From positions 1-44,229 of the forward strand of contig CAYYRN010000011.1 of assembly GCA_964474295.1 (NCBI GenBank): a DNA stretch of 44,229 nucleotides. The letters are read 5' to 3'. Below the pieces are notes generated by a model, which did not search any database, was not told the origin of the DNA, and saw only the letters and a program-made list of their open reading frames with translations. The translations under genes were made by a program, and so were the position numbers. This DNA is from SIG575 sp964474295 (GTDB lineage: Bacteria; Bacillota; Clostridia; Oscillospirales; Acutalibacteraceae). Shown piece by piece: positions 15,077-23,561 of the stretch (its first letter is position 1; each line of letters opens with the position of its first letter).

Positions 15077-16834
15077 ATGCCTGAATCCAATTTAATTTAC
15101 GGCATTAACGGACCGGTTGTTACGGTTAAAGGAAAAACCGACCTTTCAATGATGGAAATGGTTTATGTCGGTAACAAAAAGCTCGTCGGTGAGGTTATCG
15201 GTCTTGATGACGAAATGACAACGATACAGGTTTATGAAGAAACCACGGGGCTTCGTCCCGGCGAACCCGTTTACTCAACGTCAGCACCTATGAGCCTTAC
15301 TTTGGGCCCCGGAATTATAAGAAATATTTTTGACGGTATTCAGCGTCCCCTTTCTGCAATAGAAAAAAGCTCCGGTGCATTTATCGACAAGGGTACCGCC
15401 GTCAGTCCGATAGATTTTGATACAGAATGGGATGTAACGGTAGATGTCAAAGTCGGTGACAAGCTCAGCGGTGGGGATATTTACGCTCACTGCGAAGAAA
15501 CTCCCGTTATCACCCACAAAATAATGGTTCCGCCGTACCTTAGCGGCTGTGTTACAAAATGTGAGCCGAATGGTAAATACAAGGTTCAAGACTGCATTGT
15601 CGAGCTTACAGACGATTTCGGCAACATTCATAAGCTGACGCTTTGCCAAAAATGGCCCATCAGAACCCCACGTCCCACTAAGAACAGGCTCGGTGCAAAG
15701 AAACCACTTATAACGGGACAAAGAATTATCGACACCCTTTTCCCGATTGCCAAAGGCGGTGCCGCAGCTATACCCGGCGGCTTCGGAACGGGCAAAACGA
15801 TGACACAGCATCAGCTTGCAAAATGGTGCGATGCGGACATTATCATATATGTCGGCTGCGGTGAGCGTGGCAATGAAATGACGCAGGCTCTTGTTGAATT
15901 CGGTGAAATTACAGACCCGAAAACGGGCAGGCCCTTAACGGACAGAACGGTTCTTATCGCAAACACTTCAAATATGCCCGTTGCAGCCCGTGAAGCTTCT
16001 ATTTACACAGGCATCACCCTTGCGGAATATTACAGGGATATGGGTTACCATACGGCACTTATGGCGGATTCCACGTCACGTTGGGCGGAAGCTTTGAGAG
16101 AAATTTCCGGCAGACTTGAAGAAATGCCCGCAGACGAAGGCTTCCCCGCATATCTCCCCTCACGTCTTTCGGAATTTTACGAGAGAGCCGGATATACGGA
16201 AAACTTAAACGGCACCGAAGGTTCGATAACGCTCATCGGCGCTGTTTCTCCGCAAGGCTCGGACTTTTCGGAACCCGTAACTCAAAACACAAAGCGTTTT
16301 ACAAGATGCTTTTGGGCGCTTGACAAGTCTCTTGCTTACGCACGTCACTACCCCGCAATAAACTGGAACGACAGCTACAGCGAATACCTCTCAGACCTCA
16401 AGGATTGGTATGACGAAAATGTGGCAACGGATTTTCTTACGCTTCGTGAGGAAATCTGCGCCGTTCTGCTCGAAGAAAGCAGTCTTCTTGAAATAGCAAA
16501 CCTTGTCGGCACAGATGTTTTGCCCGATGACCAAAAGCTGACAATGGAAATCGCAAGGGTTATAAGGGTAGGTTTTCTTCAGCAAAATGCTTTCCATAAG
16601 GATGATACGTTCGTCCCCCTTGAAAAACAATACAAAATGATGAAAGTAATACTTTATCTTTATCGCAAATGTCAGTCGATTATCGCACGTCAGGTTCCGA
16701 TTTCTAAAATTATCGCCACAGGCGTGTTTGACAAGCTTATTAAAATAAAATACGATGTACCTAACGATAACATCGGTATGCTCGACGCTTACATCAAAGA
16801 AATTGACGAAAAGCTGAACATTTATTTAATCTAA
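15077..16834 (+). CDS. atpA: V-type ATPase catalytic subunit A
   Basis: A 585-residue catalytic nucleotide-binding subunit of the V1 head. It has the N-terminal beta-barrel beginning IYGINGPVVTVKG, the A-specific non-homologous insert near residues 110-190, the P-loop GGFGTGKT, the motif CGERGNEM with the catalytic Glu, and the Walker B and sensor region TALMADSTSRWAEALREISGRLEEMP. The ATG at 15077 follows AGAGGTG; an in-frame GTG nine bases upstream sits within that site. It is the usual length for the family. Confidence 0.97.
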   Translation: MPESNLIYGINGPVVTVKGKTDLSMMEMVYVGNKKLVGEVIGLDDEMTTIQVYEETTGLRPGEPVYSTSAPMSLTLGPGIIRNIFDGIQRPLSAIEKSSGAFIDKGTAVSPIDFDTEWDVTVDVKVGDKLSGGDIYAHCEETPVITHKIMVPPYLSGCVTKCEPNGKYKVQDCIVELTDDFGNIHKLTLCQKWPIRTPRPTKNRLGAKKPLITGQRIIDTLFPIAKGGAAAIPGGFGTGKTMTQHQLAKWCDADIIIYVGCGERGNEMTQALVEFGEITDPKTGRPLTDRTVLIANTSNMPVAAREASIYTGITLAEYYRDMGYHTALMADSTSRWAEALREISGRLEEMPADEGFPAYLPSRLSEFYERAGYTENLNGTEGSITLIGAVSPQGSDFSEPVTQNTKRFTRCFWALDKSLAYARHYPAINWNDSYSEYLSDLKDWYDENVATDFLTLREEICAVLLEESSLLEIANLVGTDVLPDDQKLTMEIARVIRVGFLQQNAFHKDDTFVPLEKQYKMMKVILYLYRKCQSIIARQVPISKIIATGVFDKLIKIKYDVPNDNIGMLDAYIKEIDEKLNIYLI

Positions 16835-16849
16835 AGGAGGGAGCTAAAA

Positions 16850-18217
16850 ATGGAAATTAAGCGTATAGGTCTTTCTTCGATAAACGGCTCTCTTGTTGTA
16901 CTTGATGATGTTGAAAATCCGCAATACGAAGAACTTGTTCTTTTGCAGCTTGAAAACGGCGAAGAACGCACGGGAAGAATAGTAAAAATCGACGGCAAGC
17001 GTGTTGTTGTTCAGGTTTTCGAGGGAACAAGGGGCATTTCAATGACCAACGTTACCACCGTTCAAACGGGTAAGCCTATGGAAATGCCGCTTTCAGAGGA
17101 AATTCTCGGAAGAATTTTTGACGGTCTCGGCAGACCGATTGACGGTTTGGGTGAGGTTTATCCGAAAACGAAGCGTGACATAAACGGCTCGCCCATCAAC
17201 CCCGTCTCCCGTGTTTATCCCCGAAACTATATCAACACGGGCATATCCTCAATCGATGCACTCACAACGCTCATCAGAGGTCAAAAGCTGCCTATCTTTT
17301 CAGGCTCCGGTATGAAGCACAATGAGCTTGCCGTTCAGATAGTACGTCAGGCATCTATTGCGGACAACGATGATTTTGCGATTGTTTTTGCGGCAATGGG
17401 CGTTAAGAATGACGTTGCCGAATATTTCAGAAAAAGCTTTGAAGAGGCAAATGTTCTTGACAGGGTTGTGATGTTTTTAAACCTCTCCAACGACCCCATT
17501 ATCGAAAGAATTATGACACCGAGGTGCGCTCTTACTGCGGCGGAATATCTCGCTTACGATTTGGGCAAGCACATACTTGTTATTCTTACCGATATGACTT
17601 CCTATGCCGAGGCACTGCGTGAATTCAGCTCATCAAAAGGCGAAATTCCCGGAAGAAAGGGTTATCCCGGATATCTTTATTCGGATTTTGCATCTCTTTA
17701 TGAGCGTGCCGGCATTATAAAAAACAGCAGCGGTTCGGTTACGCAGATACCTATTCTTACAATGCCGAATGATGATATAACGCACCCCATCCCCGACCTT
17801 ACGGGATATATTACAGAGGGACAGATTGTTCTTGACAGAGGCCTTGATTACAAGGGAATTTATCCGCCCGTAGGTGTTCTCGCCTCGCTCTCACGTTTGA
17901 TGAAGGACGGTATAGGCGAAGGCTACACCCGTGACGACCACTCGGCTCTTTCAAACCAGCTTTTCGCAACATACGCAAAGGTTCAGCAGGCAAAAAGCCT
18001 TGCAAGTGTTATAGGTGAGGATGAGCTTTCCGATAACGATAAGCTTCTTATGAAATTCGGCAAGGAATTTGAAGCCAAATTTATTAATCAGGGATTTAAC
18101 GAAAACAGAACCATCGAGCAAACGCTCAACCTCGGTTGGGAGCTTCTTTCCATGCTTCCGAGAAAAGAGCTTGACCGTGTTGACGATGCAATTCTCGACA
18201 AGCATTACAAAGGCTGA
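16850..18217 (+). CDS. atpB: V-type ATPase non-catalytic subunit B
   Basis: A 455-residue regulatory nucleotide-binding subunit that alternates with A in the V1 hexamer. It lacks a true P-loop: the corresponding stretch reads SGSGMKHNELAVQIVRQA, as in other B subunits. Other signatures are the start IGLSSINGSLVVLDDV, AMGVKNDVAEYF, LTDMTSYAEALREFSSSKGEIPGR and the proline-rich IPDLTGYITEGQIVLDR. The ATG at 16850 follows AAAGGAGGGAG, one of the best ribosome sites in the window. Confidence 0.97.
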   Translation: MEIKRIGLSSINGSLVVLDDVENPQYEELVLLQLENGEERTGRIVKIDGKRVVVQVFEGTRGISMTNVTTVQTGKPMEMPLSEEILGRIFDGLGRPIDGLGEVYPKTKRDINGSPINPVSRVYPRNYINTGISSIDALTTLIRGQKLPIFSGSGMKHNELAVQIVRQASIADNDDFAIVFAAMGVKNDVAEYFRKSFEEANVLDRVVMFLNLSNDPIIERIMTPRCALTAAEYLAYDLGKHILVILTDMTSYAEALREFSSSKGEIPGRKGYPGYLYSDFASLYERAGIIKNSSGSVTQIPILTMPNDDITHPIPDLTGYITEGQIVLDRGLDYKGIYPPVGVLASLSRLMKDGIGEGYTRDDHSALSNQLFATYAKVQQAKSLASVIGEDELSDNDKLLMKFGKEFEAKFINQGFNENRTIEQTLNLGWELLSMLPRKELDRVDDAILDKHYKG

Positions 18218-18234
18218 AAGTAAGGTGAGGATAT

Positions 18235-18846
18235 TTGGCACAGAGAGTTTTTCCTACAAAAAGTAATTTAATCAACACAAAAAGAACCTTGGCTTTGACT
18301 AAGACGGGCTGGGAATTTCTTGATAAAAAGCGTAATATCCTTGCCCGTGAAATGATGCAAACCATTGATGAGGCAACGGAAATTCAAAAGCAAGTAAGTT
18401 TACTCTACAAAGAAGCTTACGACGCTATGCAAAAAGCAAGCATTTCCCTCGGTGTTTTCGGTGAGATGACCTTGTCCGTACCCGTTGACAACAGCATTAA
18501 CGTCGATTACCGCAGCGTTATGGGTATTGAAATTCCCACGGTTACAATTGACAAAACAATTCCCGAACCTTATTACGGACTTAATTACACCTGCTCGTCG
18601 CTTGATGAAGCTTACATTAAATTCAATGAAGTAAAGCAGCTCATAGCACGTCTTGCGGAAATTGAAAACAGCGTCTACCGTCTTGCGGATGCAATCAAGA
18701 AAACGCAAAAAAGAGCAAACGCTTTGCAAAACATTATGATTCCGCAATTTGAAGCGACGATAAAGTACATCACGGAAGCTCTTGACGAAAAAGAACGTGA
18801 GGATTTCTCTCGTCTTAAAGTAGTCAAAAATCAAAAAAGCAAATAA
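18235..18846 (+). CDS. atpD: V-type ATPase subunit D (central shaft)
   Basis: A 203-residue subunit D, the rotor axle of V1. It is a long two-helix coiled coil with a central insert; the family signatures are PTKSNLINTKRTLALTKTGWEFLDKKRNIL at the N-terminus (given here only as a position, residues 5-34) and NALQNIMIPQFEATIKYI near residue 160. The start codon is TTG at 18235, eight bases after GGTGAGG. It closes the core V-ATPase gene set 17 bp after subunit B. Confidence 0.93.
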   Translation: MAQRVFPTKSNLINTKRTLALTKTGWEFLDKKRNILAREMMQTIDEATEIQKQVSLLYKEAYDAMQKASISLGVFGEMTLSVPVDNSINVDYRSVMGIEIPTVTIDKTIPEPYYGLNYTCSSLDEAYIKFNEVKQLIARLAEIENSVYRLADAIKKTQKRANALQNIMIPQFEATIKYITEALDEKEREDFSRLKVVKNQKSK

Positions 18847-18867
18847 ATCCGAAAGGTGTTTCTCAAT

Positions 18868-19281
18868 ATGACTAAAAAAGCCAAAAGAATCATCCTGCTC
18901 TCGTTTACGGGCGTTCTTGTTATTTTGCTGGGCGTTGCGATAACGCTTGCCGTAAAGGAAGTAAACCGTAATCCCCTGCTCGGAAAATGGATGAGTGAAG
19001 ACAAATCTCTCAGCTACAGCTTTTTCGAGGATGCAAGCGTGAAAGCCGAATTTTCGGATTGCAAGATACCTGTTTTGGAAACGAAATATACAGGCACGCT
19101 CGACGGAGTTTACGCATACGATAAATCGACAAAGGAATTGTCCGTAACCTTGAATATTTATTCAAAAAAAATAACCGTTCGCTATACTTATGAAATTCAG
19201 GAAAACGCCGTTATTTTAACAAACACAAGTGACGGCAAAAAAATAAGCTTCAATTTGATATCGGAAGATTTAACAAATTAA
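18868..19281 (+). CDS. Small membrane-anchored protein of unknown function
   Basis: A 137-residue protein with a basic start, one membrane segment (about residues 9-29) and a small beta-rich extracytoplasmic domain that begins NPLLGKWMSEDKS, the pattern of lipocalin-like/DUF5640-type domains found in many clostridial exported proteins. I cannot name a function. It sits 21 bp after subunit D and before the operon terminator, so it is probably co-transcribed with the ATPase genes, but there is no evidence that it is an ATPase component. The ATG at 18868 follows GAAAGGTG; a GTG 12 bases upstream is an alternative. Confidence 0.75.
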   Translation: MTKKAKRIILLSFTGVLVILLGVAITLAVKEVNRNPLLGKWMSEDKSLSYSFFEDASVKAEFSDCKIPVLETKYTGTLDGVYAYDKSTKELSVTLNIYSKKITVRYTYEIQENAVILTNTSDGKKISFNLISEDLTN

Positions 19282-19290
19282 ACAATCAAG

Positions 19291-19327
19291 GAGCTGTGGA
19301 AACGCAAGTTTTTACAGCTCTTTTTTG
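19291..19327 (+). terminator. Rho-independent terminator of the V-ATPase operon
   Basis: GAGCTGTGGAAA and TTTTTACAGCTC form a stem closed by a short loop and followed by TTTTTT. Confidence 0.8.
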
Positions 19328-19334
19328 TGCCTGA

Positions 19335-19382
19335 AAAAGAAAACGGACACACAGTACGCTTGGGGAACATACCGTATGCCCG
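19335..19382 (-). terminator. Terminator hairpin on the minus strand beyond the universal-stress-like gene
   Basis: Read on the minus strand, CGGGCATACGGTATG pairs with CGTACTGTGTGTCCG over 15 bp (with four G-U wobbles) around a nine-base loop TTCCCCAAG, followed by TTTTCTTTTT. On the plus strand the wobbles become C-A mismatches, so the functional RNA is the minus-strand one. Confidence 0.7.
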
Positions 19383-19445
19383 TCTTCTCTGAACCCACAA
19401 AAAATGAAAAAAATGAGTTCAAGGAGGGGAAAATTTATCGAAAAA
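19335..19445 (-). ncRNA. Candidate C-rich small RNA or regulatory 3' UTR
   Basis: The minus-strand transcript downstream of the universal-stress-like gene has an unpaired TTTTCCCCTCC (19423-19433), a hairpin made by TGAACTCA and TGGGTTCA (19390-19421), then the terminator hairpin whose loop shows TTCCCC. Two exposed C-rich motifs plus a terminator is the plan of Firmicutes RsaE/RoxS-type small RNAs, which pair with Shine-Dalgarno sequences. I found no convincing own promoter, so it may be processed from, or simply be, the 3' UTR of the upstream gene. Confidence 0.35.
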
Positions 19446-19477
19446 AAACAAGAATGTTAAGTAATAAATAAACATCT

Positions 19478-19900
19478 TTATTGAGCTGTTTTTGTTGCTG
19501 CGATATTAGGCAAAATGCTGTAAATTTTTTCTTCCTTATCCACCATACTTATCGGCACCTGCGGAAGCACGGTGTGAAGTGCTGTCACAAAACCCGAAGC
19601 TTCATCTTCACAAAATCCCGTAACGATGTTTTTCGCATTGTGCTTTTTCGCAACACTCGCTGCCACCGCAAACGGCAAATCATTATAGAAAAGAAGCATT
19701 TGTGCATCGTGTTCTCTTGCACATCTGTCGAGTTCGCCTATCGTCTCAAGTTCGGGGGTAAAGCATCCGTTTGTCGGAAAAACACTCAGCACCAGCAAAG
19801 AGCAAGAATTCTCTTTTGCTATCTTCGCACCGGCACGGATAAGCCTTTCGCATGAGCTTTGACCTGTTACACATACCAAAACGCATCTTTCTTTTTCCAT
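19478..19900 (-). CDS. Universal-stress-protein-like (UspA-fold) protein
   Basis: A 140-residue cytoplasmic protein with a Rossmann-like alternation of strands and helices. The opening VLVCVTGQSSCERLIRAG closely recalls the Usp domain of the sensor kinase KdpD; later strands include LLVLSVFPTNG and NIVTGFCEDEAS. No nucleotide-binding GxxG-S motif is clear, so ATP binding is uncertain. The ATG at 19900 follows AAAGGAG. It is a single-gene unit convergent with the V-ATPase operon; its 3' region holds the possible small RNA. A role in stress or redox response is only the family expectation. Confidence 0.75.
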   Translation of the reverse strand: MEKERCVLVCVTGQSSCERLIRAGAKIAKENSCSLLVLSVFPTNGCFTPELETIGELDRCAREHDAQMLLFYNDLPFAVAASVAKKHNAKNIVTGFCEDEASGFVTALHTVLPQVPISMVDKEEKIYSILPNIAATKTAQ

Positions 19901-20016
19901 GGCGTCGCTCCTTTCATCTCTTACTGTGCTTTTATGATATACCTAATTTATGGCGATTTTTGTAAAAAGTGATGACTATTCGGTTAACTTTTTGTGAAAA
20001 TAATTCAGTGCCTTTA

Positions 20017-20045
20017 TTGACAAACAAAAGCCTTTATATTACAAT
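20017..20045 (+). promoter_or_regulatory. Promoter of the GH127 gene
   Basis: TTGACA and TACAAT separated by 17 bp, ending 29 bp before the TTG start codon. Confidence 0.8.
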
Positions 20046-20074
20046 TTTTTTGAACAGTAAAGGAGCGTGATATT

Positions 20075-21865
20075 TTGACGGGAATTTCTTACACCAATGT
20101 GCATATTACGGACGGATTTTGGAAAAAAAGGCAGGATATTGTTCGCAGCGTAACCGTGGACAATGTTTACAGCAGATTTTTCGATACCGGCAGAGTTGAA
20201 GCCTTTGAACTCAACCGTTCGGGAAAGAATAAAATCAAACCTCACATTTTTTGGGATTCCGATATTGCGAAGTGGATTGAAGGTGTGGCTTCATTTGACG
20301 AAATTTCGCCCGAAAACGAAGAAAAAATCGAAAACATTATTAATATGATTGAAGAAGGACAGGAAGAAAACGGATATTTTAACATATATTTTACCGTTGT
20401 TGAGCCTGAAAACCATTTCAAAAAAAGAACAGAACATGAACTTTACTGTGCGGGACATTTGATTGAAGCGGCTGTCGCATACTACCGTCTTACAGGCAGG
20501 GACAGGTTCTTGAAAATTATGTGCAAATATGCCGACTGCATCGAAAAAGCTTTTAAGATTGACAAAAGTGCCGCTTTCACAACTCCGGGACATGAGGAAA
20601 TAGAGCTTGCCCTCGTAAAGCTTTATTCCGTGACGGAAGAAAAAAGATATCTTGAGCTTGCGAAATTCTTCATTGACGAAAGAGGCAAACGTCTTGAGCA
20701 AACATACGGCTGCTTTAATGACGGACTTTATGACCAAAGCCATTTACCTGTAAGGGAACAGACAACGGCTGAGGGACATTGCGTTCGTGCGTGCTACCTT
20801 TACAGCGGTATGGCGGACATAGCACGCATTTATGATGACAAAGAGCTTAAACACGCTTGCGAAATGATTTTTGACGATATAGTAAACCATAAGATGTACA
20901 TAACGGGCGGCCTCGGTTCTTCCCACATAGGCGAAGCTTTCACCGTTAATTACGATTTACCGAATATGCGTGCATATACCGAAACCTGTGCCGCAATAGC
21001 ACTTGCGTTTTTCGCACACCGTATGCAGCTTATCGAGCCGAAACCGATTTATGCCGAAATAATCGAAAAAGTAATTTACAACGGCTTTTTAAGCGGAATT
21101 TCACTTGACGGAAAATCGTTCTTTTACGAAAATCCGCTTGAAATTATACCTCGCCTGCGTCACAAGGATGTTTCCGCAAAAGAAAACGAGCGTTTCCCGA
21201 TAACCGAAAGGCTTGAGGTTTTTGACTGTTCCTGCTGTCCCCCGAATGTAATACGCTTCGTCGCAACGCTTGCGGAAAACATTTTTACGGCAGATGAAAA
21301 CACAATCTATGTCCATCAGTTTATGTCAAGCGAAGCCGAATTTGACGGGATAAAAATCGTTCAGCAGACAGATTATCCGTTAAGCGGAAAGGTTACAATA
21401 AAATATAACGGGCCTAAAAAACGGCTTGCCGTTCGTGTGCCGTCATATTACGAAGACATAGAAAACGAAAACGGCTATGTTTATTTTGATGTTGAAGACG
21501 GCATCGAAACGGAAATAGATTTCGGTATGCCCGTATACTTTGTCGAAAGCAACCCGCTGGTTTACGAAAACTGCGGCAGATACGCAGTTATGCGAGGCCC
21601 CGTTGTTTACTGTGCCGAGGGAATTGATAACGGCGATGTTCTGCGGGATATAATTTTGGATTCTTCTGCCGAAGTACGGGAATTTCTTGATGAAAGCTAC
21701 GGCTTGCCGACATTGAAAATAAAAGCTTACAGAAGAAGAAAGAAGCAATCTCTTTATTTCAAAAAGGACGATGACAAAGAAGAAATCACAGCCACTCTAA
21801 TTCCGTACTTTGCCTTTGCAAACAGAGGCGAAAGCGAAATGCTTGTGTGGCTTCAGGCAAAATAA
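20075..21865 (+). CDS. Glycoside hydrolase family 127, probable beta-L-arabinofuranosidase
   Basis: A 596-residue cytoplasmic GH127 protein (no signal peptide), expected to release beta-L-arabinofuranose from plant hydroxyproline-rich glycoproteins or related glycans; some family members have other activities. The (alpha/alpha)6-barrel phrases HIFWDSDIAKWIEG and ITGGLGSSHIGEAF are visible. The zinc/cysteine site known from Bifidobacterium HypBA1 is preserved: Glu303 and Cys305 in TETCAAIA, and Cys387-Cys388 in CSCCPPN, one of which would be the nucleophile. The start is a TTG at 20075 after AGGAG. A PHP gene follows 23 bp later. It is near, but not contiguous with, a GPH-type sugar transporter at 24811-27333. 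Confidence 0.93.
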   Translation: MTGISYTNVHITDGFWKKRQDIVRSVTVDNVYSRFFDTGRVEAFELNRSGKNKIKPHIFWDSDIAKWIEGVASFDEISPENEEKIENIINMIEEGQEENGYFNIYFTVVEPENHFKKRTEHELYCAGHLIEAAVAYYRLTGRDRFLKIMCKYADCIEKAFKIDKSAAFTTPGHEEIELALVKLYSVTEEKRYLELAKFFIDERGKRLEQTYGCFNDGLYDQSHLPVREQTTAEGHCVRACYLYSGMADIARIYDDKELKHACEMIFDDIVNHKMYITGGLGSSHIGEAFTVNYDLPNMRAYTETCAAIALAFFAHRMQLIEPKPIYAEIIEKVIYNGFLSGISLDGKSFFYENPLEIIPRLRHKDVSAKENERFPITERLEVFDCSCCPPNVIRFVATLAENIFTADENTIYVHQFMSSEAEFDGIKIVQQTDYPLSGKVTIKYNGPKKRLAVRVPSYYEDIENENGYVYFDVEDGIETEIDFGMPVYFVESNPLVYENCGRYAVMRGPVVYCAEGIDNGDVLRDIILDSSAEVREFLDESYGLPTLKIKAYRRRKKQSLYFKKDDDKEEITATLIPYFAFANRGESEMLVWLQAK

Positions 21866-21888
21866 TTTTGAGAAAGAAGTTTTTAAAA

Positions 21889-22623
21889 ATGCGAATACAA
21901 GATGAATTGAAAAAGAAATTTATCGAAAGTTACCCTTATAAAACAGAGCTTCACGCACACACAACACCCGTCAGCACTTGCAGCGATGTCACAAGCGAGG
22001 ACGCCGTAAAGCTCTACAAAAATTTGGGTTACACGTCTTTGGTTATTTCAAACCACTTCAAATATGATTATTTTAAAAAAAGACTCGGCACGCTCGACAC
22101 CAAAACAACGGTTGATTATTATTTGGACGATTACCGCCGTGCAAAGCAGGCAGGCGAAGAATGCGGTTTGAATGTTATCCTTGCCGCCGAGCTTTGCTTC
22201 GGCAACGAAAACTCTAACCACTACCTGCTGTTCGGCATTGACGAGGAAGACCTTTACGAAATTTTCGAGCAGCTTCAATTTACTGAGAAAGAATTTTACG
22301 AAAAATACGTCGACGAAAACAAACTGCTGTTTCAAGCGCATCCGTTCAGAGATGAGCAGGTTCTTATGCCTCCCGAAAACGTTGACGGATACGAAGCTTT
22401 CAATCTCCACCCAAACCACAATTCACGTCCCGCACTTGCGGCGAGATACTCAAAATCGGTCGGCAAACAGTTTATCGCAGGCACGGATTTTCACGAATAC
22501 TCCCATGAGGGACTGACGGCAATAAGAACCAAATCACCCATAAAGGATTCCCACGAATTAGTAAAAGTTCTTAAAGAAAACGATTTTATTATGGAAACCG
22601 ACGGAACCTTAATTATTCCTTAA
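21889..22623 (+). CDS. PHP-domain phosphoesterase (second in the window)
   Basis: A 244-residue PHP-superfamily protein with metal-site motifs ELHAHTTPVSTCSD near the N-terminus, ISNHFKYD, QAHPFRDEQ and AGTDFHEYSHEG near the C-terminus. It differs in sequence from the PHP protein of the hydrogenase locus. The substrate is unknown. The ATG at 21889 is preferred because an in-frame ATG 42 bases earlier is inside the GH127 gene; the ribosome site (GAGAAAG) is poor and distant, so translation may be coupled. It is co-transcribed with GH127, which hints at a sugar-phosphate or glycan-related substrate, but that is inference. Confidence 0.85.
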   Translation: MRIQDELKKKFIESYPYKTELHAHTTPVSTCSDVTSEDAVKLYKNLGYTSLVISNHFKYDYFKKRLGTLDTKTTVDYYLDDYRRAKQAGEECGLNVILAAELCFGNENSNHYLLFGIDEEDLYEIFEQLQFTEKEFYEKYVDENKLLFQAHPFRDEQVLMPPENVDGYEAFNLHPNHNSRPALAARYSKSVGKQFIAGTDFHEYSHEGLTAIRTKSPIKDSHELVKVLKENDFIMETDGTLIIP

Positions 22624-22633
22624 TTTTTCTTTA

Positions 22634-22662
22634 TTGACAAGTAACTGCGTCGGCGGTATAAT
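22634..22662 (+). promoter_or_regulatory. Perfect-consensus promoter of the secreted DUF4430-like gene
   Basis: TTGACA and TATAAT separated by exactly 17 bp, about 32 bp before the ATG. Expression should be high and constitutive unless repressed. Confidence 0.85.
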
Positions 22663-22693
22663 ATTGATATATTTGATTGTAGGAGATGTATTT

Positions 22694-23497
22694 ATGAATA
22701 AGAAATTAGTCAGAGTATTAAGTATTCTTCTTTCGGCTATGGTATTTTTCGGCTGTGTCCTTACCGTAAGTGCGGAAGAAACGGAAACACCCGTTATCGA
22801 AACAATTAAAGTTTCGGTTCGTGTTGAAGGTCTTACCAAAACACTTGCCGACAAAGAAGTTAAGGTTGACAAATCAAGCACCGTAAAATCGATTATCGAA
22901 GCCGCAAAGCTCGATGTTGTTTACGGCGATGACGGAACAACAATTAAGTCGGTCAAGGGTGAAAGCACCGTTACAACCTCTATTTGGCAGTATGCCGTGG
23001 GCGGCTCAATAAGACCGGAAGCCATTGATGCTTACACGGTTGAAGAAAAAACGGAAATTGTTCTTTTCAACGCATCTTACGATGCCGTTATGCCCTCCTT
23101 TAACGCAGATGAGGTTGCCCTTTCCGGTGTTATAGTTTTCAACGGAACAGACAAAGCAGGTGCGGTAGCTCCCATTTCCGGTGCTACAATCACATGGGAA
23201 ACAAAGGACGGTAATGTAACATACAAAACCGATGCAGACGGCAAAATTTATATCACTCAGGATAATTTGGCTGTCGGAAAGCATACCGTAAAAATCAACA
23301 AGGTAAACGTTAGCAACGTTCCCACTGTTGTTCGTTTTGATGCCGGAACGGAAGTTGAAGTCAACGAGGTAGATTCGGGCGATACGGAAAACAAAACTCT
23401 TTTTGAACAGGTTTACGATTTCCTTTATGCGATTTTAAAGGGTGTTGTTGATGTTTGGGTTTTCTACATTAAAACAATTATCGGTCTTTTTAAATAA
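22694..23497 (+). CDS. Secreted/envelope protein with DUF4430-like domain
   Basis: A 267-residue exported protein. Residues 1-27 are a signal peptide (MNKKLVRVLSILLSAMVFFG, cleavage likely after VSA). Residues 35-130 resemble DUF4430, a fold related to the transcobalamin C-terminal domain that binds small hydrophobic ligands in other proteins: TVKSIIEAAKLD followed by SIWQYAVGG. Residues 130-225 resemble a Big/carboxypeptidase-regulatory beta-sandwich (GATITWETKDG, GKHTVKINK). A hydrophobic C-terminus (VYDFLYAILKGVVDVWVFYI) may anchor it in the membrane. The ATG at 22694 follows GGAGATG. Single-gene unit between a perfect promoter and a strong terminator. Confidence 0.75.
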   Translation: MNKKLVRVLSILLSAMVFFGCVLTVSAEETETPVIETIKVSVRVEGLTKTLADKEVKVDKSSTVKSIIEAAKLDVVYGDDGTTIKSVKGESTVTTSIWQYAVGGSIRPEAIDAYTVEEKTEIVLFNASYDAVMPSFNADEVALSGVIVFNGTDKAGAVAPISGATITWETKDGNVTYKTDADGKIYITQDNLAVGKHTVKINKVNVSNVPTVVRFDAGTEVEVNEVDSGDTENKTLFEQVYDFLYAILKGVVDVWVFYIKTIIGLFK

Positions 23498-23510
23498 TTA
23501 AAAACAGTTT

Positions 23511-23548
23511 CGGACATCAAAGCACATTACCTTTGATGTCCGTTTTTT
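23511..23548 (+). terminator. Strong rho-independent terminator
   Basis: CGGACATCAAAG and CTTTGATGTCCG form a perfect 12-bp stem around an 8-base loop, followed by TTTTTT. Confidence 0.92.
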
Positions 23549-23561
23549 ATAGGAGAATCAT

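Noticed and set aside
19423..19458. AAGGAGGGG on the plus strand looks like a strong ribosome site
   Set aside because: The only following ORF is a few codons long and lies 20 bases away; the same bases read on the other strand give the C-rich motif of the candidate small RNA.
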